Assembly: GCA_002705325.1 (NCBI GenBank)
Contig: PAFS01000033.1
Location: 13,709-23,268 of the forward strand
Direction: 5' to 3'
DNA length: 9,560 nt
Source of the DNA: Gammaproteobacteria bacterium
GTDB taxonomy: Bacteria > Pseudomonadota > Gammaproteobacteria > Pseudomonadales > Litorivicinaceae
Below the pieces are notes generated by a model, which saw only the letters and a list, made by a program, of their open reading frames with translations, was not told the origin of the DNA and did not search any database. Position 1 is the first letter of the stretch. Each line of letters starts with the position of its first letter. Below are positions 6,106 to 9,560 of this stretch, one piece after another. The position numbers and the translations under genes are program-made.

Positions 6106-6153
6106 GTGCCGATAGAAGATGTGTTCGATGGAGAGAGCCTGGGGCCGTGCTAA
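6106..6153 (+). CDS. Possible 15-codon leader ORF coupled to the secreted-protein gene
   Basis: A GTG with a strong AGGGGG site 8 nt upstream (6092-6097) opens 15 codons (GTG CCG ATA GAA ... CCG TGC) and stops at TAA 6151-6153. This overlaps by 7 nt the GTG (6147) of the next gene, whose own ribosome site is poor (GGAG 14 nt away). The arrangement suits translational coupling. The encoded peptide has no recognisable features, and the ORF is too short to be certain. Confidence 0.35.
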   Translation: MPIEDVFDGESLGPC

Positions 6154-6944
6154 AAATAAAGTTTAGTTTAGCAATTGTTTCTACAATCCTATCGGCTGGA
6201 TTAAATGCCGACAGTGCGCAGAGACTAGGCTCACAAGCGTCAGTCTTAGACGCGTTGTCTCAAACCCGAGGTAAGGCTGTCTTAGCGTTTATTGACAGTT
6301 CGGCAGATCAATCCAGTGCCGTCAGAAATCTCCAGGGCTTACTGAGTACCTATTTGTTAGAGCTCAACGGGACTGATTTGGGACAGGTTCGGCGGAATAC
6401 GGTCATCCATGTTAGACCTCGGCTTGGTTTGAACAGGCTGAAACTGACCAATGCGTTCGATAAAAACCAATCGACTGAAGTCACCTTTCCGGCGATGCGG
6501 TCAGCTGGTGTTTCCACATCGATTATTGACATACAGACGTCACGCCAGTTCAGCTGGATTCAAGCAATAACGCTTTCCGGTGCCGAAGTTCAGTTGATTG
6601 AAGACGCACTCAAGCGAAGTCAGCACGGCGGTATGAGGCGCGTTTTGGGTCTGATTCGTGCTCGCGGCAAGGAAATCGTTCCCCAGAAAATCGATCGTGT
6701 GAATTGGAGAAGCGGTGGGCCTGCGATTGGCAGCTCGGATCCCGGATCTGATTCAGGCAGCTCGTCGTCAGGCGAAAGCTTTTCCGAAGCTACAATCGAC
6801 GAGTCAAACACCTCTAGTGTGAGTGGTCCAGAATCAGTTGACACCTCAGAGCCGTCTGCAGCACCTGCTGATGATGCTGTGTCTGAGGCTGCGGAAGGTG
6901 AATCATCTTCCAGTGTTTCTGCTGACCGTCGAAGCTATTATTAA
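6147..6944 (+). CDS. Secreted hypothetical protein with Ser-rich acidic tail
   Basis: The 265-residue product starts with a Sec signal peptide: basic n-region (MLKIK), hydrophobic core, probable cleavage after GLNA (about residue 21). A mature domain of mixed strand and helix follows to about residue 190; I cannot assign it. The last 70 residues are low-complexity, dominated by Ser, Asp, Glu, Pro and Gly (for example GSSDPGSDSGSSSSGE, 195-210), and end in RRSYY. Such tails are usually flexible linkers in exported proteins. The GTG start is chosen because it gives the signal peptide; it overlaps the small leader ORF. The aspartic-protease-like gene begins 49 bp downstream, so the two are probably co-transcribed, and the protein could be a partner or substrate of that protein, though only proximity suggests it. 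Confidence 0.75.
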   Translation: MLKIKFSLAIVSTILSAGLNADSAQRLGSQASVLDALSQTRGKAVLAFIDSSADQSSAVRNLQGLLSTYLLELNGTDLGQVRRNTVIHVRPRLGLNRLKLTNAFDKNQSTEVTFPAMRSAGVSTSIIDIQTSRQFSWIQAITLSGAEVQLIEDALKRSQHGGMRRVLGLIRARGKEIVPQKIDRVNWRSGGPAIGSSDPGSDSGSSSSGESFSEATIDESNTSSVSGPESVDTSEPSAAPADDAVSEAAEGESSSSVSADRRSYY

Positions 6945-6993
6945 TCGATCGAATCGCAGTACACTTACGGATCCAATTCACAAAGGATCAGAT

Positions 6994-7665
6994 GTGTCAG
7001 AGTCAATCGAAGTCGTTGTGCGTGGAGGCATTCTTTGCGCTGATTTCAACGAGGGGTGCCTCATCATTGATACGGGGTCTCCGGTATCATTAGGACCAGA
7101 CATCTCGGTGCGCGTGCTGGGCTCAGTGGTGCAGTTAAATTCAAGGTTTGGCAGTTATGCCTGGACTGAGATACAGGAAAGTTTGCCATTTGATGCTGTC
7201 GGATTGATCGGTGTTGATGCGTTTTCTGACGCTGTGTTGGGGTTTGACGTTGCAAATAATACGCTCGCGCGGCTGGACGTCCCAATTGACGGTGATGAAA
7301 CTGCATTTGTCATGGGCTCACCTGCGGTTTCTTGTCAGATTGGAGAGGAGCGGTTGAGCTGTGTTCTAGACACTGGTGCTGGGTTGTCTTACCTCAGGAG
7401 TGAGGCCACTGGTGTGTTCGGACAGGCACTGGGGAAACAGCATGATTTTCATCCGATGCTCGGAGAATTTGAGGTCGAGACAGTTACCTGCTCGCTCGTT
7501 GTGGGCGATCAATCATTAACCGAAACATTTGGTATCGCGACCGGTGAACTTCGTCAGTTAATGGACACCGCTAATATCGATGCCATCTTCGGCACAACGT
7601 TTTTCCAGCGGTCACTGATTGAAATTGATTTTCAGAACGAAATTGTAGGAATGACTTTTGATTGA
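6994..7665 (+). CDS. Two-lobed retropepsin-like aspartic protease family protein
   Basis: From a GTG at 6994 with AAAGGA 6 nt upstream, the product is 223 residues. It holds two aspartic-protease half-sites: CLIIDTGSP (D26) and CVLDTGAG (D126), each followed by the second family element, a hydrophobic-hydrophobic-Gly strand pair (VGLIGVDAF at 69-77, then LGFDVANNTLARL; AIFGTTFF near 190, then IEIDFQNEIVGM). Each lobe is about 100 residues, retropepsin size, and the catalytic aspartates are exactly 100 apart. Retropepsin-like proteins normally have one DTG and dimerise; here both halves sit in one chain, as in pepsins but much shorter. The frame is open further upstream to 6823, but that part overlaps the secreted-protein gene and lacks a ribosome site. 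No signal peptide is present, so a cytoplasmic location is likely. It ends 1 bp from the stop of the convergent regulator gene. Activity is untested. Confidence 0.8.
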   Translation: MSESIEVVVRGGILCADFNEGCLIIDTGSPVSLGPDISVRVLGSVVQLNSRFGSYAWTEIQESLPFDAVGLIGVDAFSDAVLGFDVANNTLARLDVPIDGDETAFVMGSPAVSCQIGEERLSCVLDTGAGLSYLRSEATGVFGQALGKQHDFHPMLGEFEVETVTCSLVVGDQSLTETFGIATGELRQLMDTANIDAIFGTTFFQRSLIEIDFQNEIVGMTFD

Positions 7666-7666
7666 G

Positions 7667-8296
7667 CTATAAGAGTTCGAGCCGGCTAAATCCGCCTTCG
7701 ATGTGACGGGCCATTAAGATTGAAGCCAATTCATCATCATGAGCCTTGAAGGCCTTGACCAGTTGCTCATGCTCTTCGATTGATTTCTGAATATTCTCGT
7801 GACCGGCTAGGCTCCGACTTCTGAACACCAGTGATTCGCGCATCACTTGATCAATTAAGTTCATCAGGCGAGGGGATTCCGCGACTGTATGGACGACTTT
7901 ATGGAACTGGATATTCAGGTCAAAATAATCGGTGAGGTCGTCGCTTCTAGCAACTCGTTTCATGTCTTCATGAAGCTGCTCAAGCTTCAAGAGGTCTTCC
8001 GTCTGGAATCTTGTAGCGGCCGTAGCCGCTGCTTTGCCTTCCAGCATCGCTCGGATTGAGAAGATTTCTTTTACCTGGGATAACAGTAACTGACGCACAA
8101 CAATTTGCCGGGCACTGATTTGTTCCAGAAGTCCAACCGCGATGAGTTCTCGGATCGCTTCGCGAACAGGCGCCCTGGACATACCAAGACGCTCTGCAAG
8201 ATCGCGCTCTGTAATTTTATCTCCGGCTTTTAAAATGCCCTGCAAGATGAATTCTTCAGTTTTTTTTCGGGCCTTGAGGCTGAGTGAATCCGTCAT
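7667..8296 (-). CDS. GntR-family transcriptional regulator, FCD (FadR/VanR) subclass
   Basis: A 209-residue regulator. The N-terminal winged helix-turn-helix (about 12-70) includes KITERDLAERLGMSRAPVREAIRELIAVGLLE (27-58), the GntR signature. The C-terminal all-helical FCD domain (about 75-205) carries the usual metal and ligand positions: N128 and H132 in LNIQFHKV, H176 in EEHEQLV and H198 in ARHIEGG. Such proteins bind small carboxylates, often with a divalent metal, and release DNA when the inducer binds. The gene is divergent from the TRAP binding-protein gene, with GGTATACC-type sites overlapping both predicted promoters, so I infer it represses the transporter and itself. The ribosome site is weak (GGAC). 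A promoter-like pair TTGATT (complement of 8352-8357) and TATAAG (complement of 8328-8333) is spaced 18 bp. Confidence 0.92.
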   Translation of the reverse strand: MTDSLSLKARKKTEEFILQGILKAGDKITERDLAERLGMSRAPVREAIRELIAVGLLEQISARQIVVRQLLLSQVKEIFSIRAMLEGKAAATAATRFQTEDLLKLEQLHEDMKRVARSDDLTDYFDLNIQFHKVVHTVAESPRLMNLIDQVMRESLVFRSRSLAGHENIQKSIEEHEQLVKAFKAHDDELASILMARHIEGGFSRLELL

Positions 8297-8320
8297 ACTC
8301 GTCCGTGACAGTTAATATTT

Positions 8321-8328
8321 GGTATACC
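8321..8328. promoter_or_regulatory. GGTATACC operator at the gntR promoter
   Basis: A perfect palindrome GGTATACC, preceded by TTT and followed by TTATAACG. This matches the core of the operators known for FCD GntR regulators such as ExuR/UxuR (TTGGTATACCAA type). It abuts and overlaps the predicted -10 (TATAAG, minus strand) of the regulator gene, fitting autorepression. Confidence 0.6.
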
Positions 8329-8386
8329 TTATAACGATTTTGAATAAAGTAAATCAAACAAATTTTTTAAAAAAAAGATTTTGGTA

Positions 8387-8416
8387 TTGCAAAAATCTTG
8401 AATAGAAAGGTATAAC
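8387..8416 (+). promoter_or_regulatory. Predicted TRAP-operon promoter with overlapping GGTATA half-sites
   Basis: TTGCAA (8387-8392) and TATAAC (8411-8416) are spaced 18 bp. AAGGTATAACG (8408-8418) runs through the -10 and repeats part of the sequence around the gntR palindrome (GGTATA followed by ATAACG). TTGGTAT (8381-8387) at the -35 is a third copy of the half-site. A repressor bound here would block RNA polymerase. Confidence 0.5.
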
Positions 8417-8431
8417 GGCTTGTACTGATGT

Positions 8432-8452
8432 GACGAAATTTCGTCCTATAGG
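8432..8452. promoter_or_regulatory. Perfect 14-bp palindrome plus adjacent 8-bp palindrome in the TRAP leader
   Basis: gacgaaatttcgtc (8432-8445) is a perfect 14-bp palindrome, and cctatagg (8445-8452) is a second one sharing its edge base. They lie just downstream of the predicted transcription start (about 8423) and 40-60 bp before the dctP start codon. They differ from the GGTATACC sites, so they may bind a second regulator, or form a small leader hairpin with a 4-nt loop. Confidence 0.45.
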
Positions 8453-8492
8453 GCAATAATACGGAATAAATAACAATAACGAGGATTAAACC

Positions 8493-9473
8493 ATGTTGAA
8501 AAAAATAGCCGTGGCAGCACTCGGTTTGACACTAGTTGCTGGGACAGTTCAAGCCGCCGATAAGATGAGGATATCTCTTCAATTACCGCTCAAAAGCCAT
8601 CTCGGACAAAATTTACTCGTGTTCGAGAAAGAAGTCGAAGCTCGAACTAACGGCGCTATCGATGTAGAGATCTATGACAGCGCTCAGCTGTATAAAGATA
8701 AAGAGGTACCGGCGGCGGTCGGTTCTGGGGCGATTGAGGCTGGTGTTGCATCCTTAACTCGATACGTTGGCGATGCACCCGTGGTTGATGTGTTTTATAT
8801 GCCTTTCCTGTTGAACTCAGAAGCGAAGGTGCGAGCCGCAGTTGCTGAAGGTAGTGTTGTGAGAACGACGATTGAGAAGGAAGTCGCAAAGACAGGTGGT
8901 CAGATTCTTTACTGGCAGGCATATGGTGGGGCAATCCTTCTGTCCAAGGGTGGGCCAATACGAACGCCTGCGGATATGAAGGGAAAGAAAGCGCGTGTTT
9001 TCGGAAAAACACTCGGTGATTTCGTGACAGCGGCAGGCGGGGCGCCGACCCTGATATCTGGATCAGAGCAGTATCTGGCCTATCAGCGCGGTACGGTTGA
9101 TATCGGCATGACAGGTGTTTCAGGTGTGAAATCACGGAAGCTTTGGGAAGTGATGGATACAATTACGGTGACCAACCATGCGGATATTGAATTTGTTGTG
9201 GTCGTTAACACCAATTGGTGGAACGGTTTGTCATCGGAGATCCAAGGTCAAATCCGAGCCGCAGCCAATGTTGCGCAGGAAAGTGTTCGCGACGCAATGA
9301 CTCAAATCGAAGCAGACGCTTACGCGGCAGCGAAGGCAAATGGAATGACCGTTGCCGAACTGACAGATCAAGAGCTCGAAGCGTGGAAGGCTGTCTCTGA
9401 GCCTGTTTATGATTCGTATCTCCAAGCCACTGGTGACTTGGGCAAAACGATTTTAGAGGCAGCGAGCCAATAA
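8493..9473 (+). CDS. dctP: TRAP transporter solute-binding protein, DctP family
   Basis: A 326-residue periplasmic binding protein of a tripartite ATP-independent periplasmic transporter. The signal peptide has LKK, a hydrophobic core and cleavage near VQA/AD (residues 21-22). The DctP fold follows: strand MRISLQLPL, then LLVFEKEVEARTNGAIDVEIY and the GAIEAG turn (79-84). The conserved ligand Arg that usually contacts the substrate carboxylate is R168 in KKARVFG, and the family segment EQYLAYQRGTVDIGMTG is at 192-208. It captures an organic or sugar acid for the membrane subunits, which are not in this window. GAGGA lies 7 nt before the ATG. Ligand identity is not readable; the divergent FCD repressor and a racemase-like enzyme in the window favour a hydroxy- or sugar-acid. 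Confidence 0.93.
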   Translation: MLKKIAVAALGLTLVAGTVQAADKMRISLQLPLKSHLGQNLLVFEKEVEARTNGAIDVEIYDSAQLYKDKEVPAAVGSGAIEAGVASLTRYVGDAPVVDVFYMPFLLNSEAKVRAAVAEGSVVRTTIEKEVAKTGGQILYWQAYGGAILLSKGGPIRTPADMKGKKARVFGKTLGDFVTAAGGAPTLISGSEQYLAYQRGTVDIGMTGVSGVKSRKLWEVMDTITVTNHADIEFVVVVNTNWWNGLSSEIQGQIRAAANVAQESVRDAMTQIEADAYAAAKANGMTVAELTDQELEAWKAVSEPVYDSYLQATGDLGKTILEAASQ

Positions 9474-9487
9474 TTTCGTTCCAAGGT

Positions 9488-9509
9488 GCGGCGCTCTTAG
9501 GAGGGCCGC
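9488..9509 (+). terminator. Intercistronic hairpin after dctP, no U-tract
   Basis: gcggc(g)ctc/gag(g)gccgc pairs over 8 bp with one G-G mismatch around a TTAG loop, 14 bp after the dctP stop. No T-run follows. Such hairpins between binding-protein and membrane-subunit genes commonly protect the upstream mRNA so that the binding protein is made in excess. Confidence 0.45.
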
Positions 9510-9525
9510 GTTACATTCGGTGAAC

Positions 9526-9560
9526 ATGATCATGCGATTGATTAACCAATTGTCTGTTTG
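9526..9560 (+). CDS. Start of a downstream gene, possibly the small TRAP membrane subunit (partial)
   Basis: An open frame (ATG at 9526, alternative ATG at 9532) runs off the window end after 11 codons and reads MIMRLINQLSV. GGTGA at 9519-9523 could serve the second ATG, 8 nt downstream. In TRAP operons the gene after dctP is usually the small membrane subunit. The fragment is too short to confirm that, so the identity rests on position only. Confidence 0.35.
   Translation, partial: MIMRLINQLSV

Noticed and set aside
6823..6993. N-terminal extension of the aspartic-protease-like frame
   Set aside because: Overlaps the Ser-rich tail of the preceding gene in another frame, lacks a ribosome site, and the GTG at 6994 has a well-placed AAAGGA.
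8656..9162. 168-codon minus-strand ORF inside dctP
   Set aside because: Wholly antisense to a firmly identified gene; composition rich in Ser, His, Pro and Arg is typical of a shadow frame.

Overview
The window looks like chromosomal DNA from a Gram-negative bacterium of mid-range base composition, probably a marine or aquatic gammaproteobacterium. This is inferred from the style of the genes (a DctP-type TRAP uptake protein, an FCD-class GntR regulator, Sec signal peptides, Shine-Dalgarno spacing). No rRNA, tRNA or other taxonomic marker is present, so the assignment is loose. I see no insertion sequence, CRISPR array or tRNA.

Left part (1-2600). An SDR oxidoreductase related to the retinol-dehydrogenase-like group is followed by about 450 bp without a convincing gene; this holds a possible fragment of an S74-type intramolecular chaperone domain. 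Then, on the minus strand, comes a mandelate-racemase-like enolase-superfamily enzyme. All nine mechanistic positions align with mandelate racemase at a constant offset, but the second lysine of the KxK motif is arginine. Its upstream region carries a strong dyad.

Middle part (2600-6000). A three-gene plus-strand operon encodes a divergent HemD-fold protein, an unrecognised 175-residue protein and a 225-residue coiled-coil protein with asparagines spaced exactly seven residues apart. After it comes what I regard as the most interesting item. A stretch with no usable ORF (about 4780-5005) combines a promoter-like sequence, a long-range closing stem whose 5' strand begins at the predicted transcription start, further nested helices and a textbook intrinsic terminator. 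This is a candidate stand-alone structured RNA of about 194 nt, of no family I can name. Beyond it lie a 30-residue single-span membrane protein, an arsC-family pseudogene on the minus strand (one frameshift and one in-frame stop) and a 70-residue protein of unknown role.

Right part (6000-9560). A secreted protein with a Ser/acidic tail, possibly preceded by a translationally coupled 15-codon leader ORF, is followed by a 223-residue protein with two complete retropepsin-like half-sites (two DTG motifs exactly 100 residues apart). A GntR/FCD repressor is then divergent from a TRAP-transporter solute-binding protein. GGTATA-type operator sites overlap both predicted -10 elements, so the repressor probably controls itself and the transporter. 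A hairpin follows the binding-protein gene, and the start of a further ORF (likely the next TRAP subunit) runs off the end.

The mandelate-racemase-like enzyme, the SDR, the TRAP binding protein and the FCD repressor are each typical of hydroxy-acid or sugar-acid catabolism. They may once have formed one catabolic locus now separated by about 6 kb of accessory genes, but this link is inference only.
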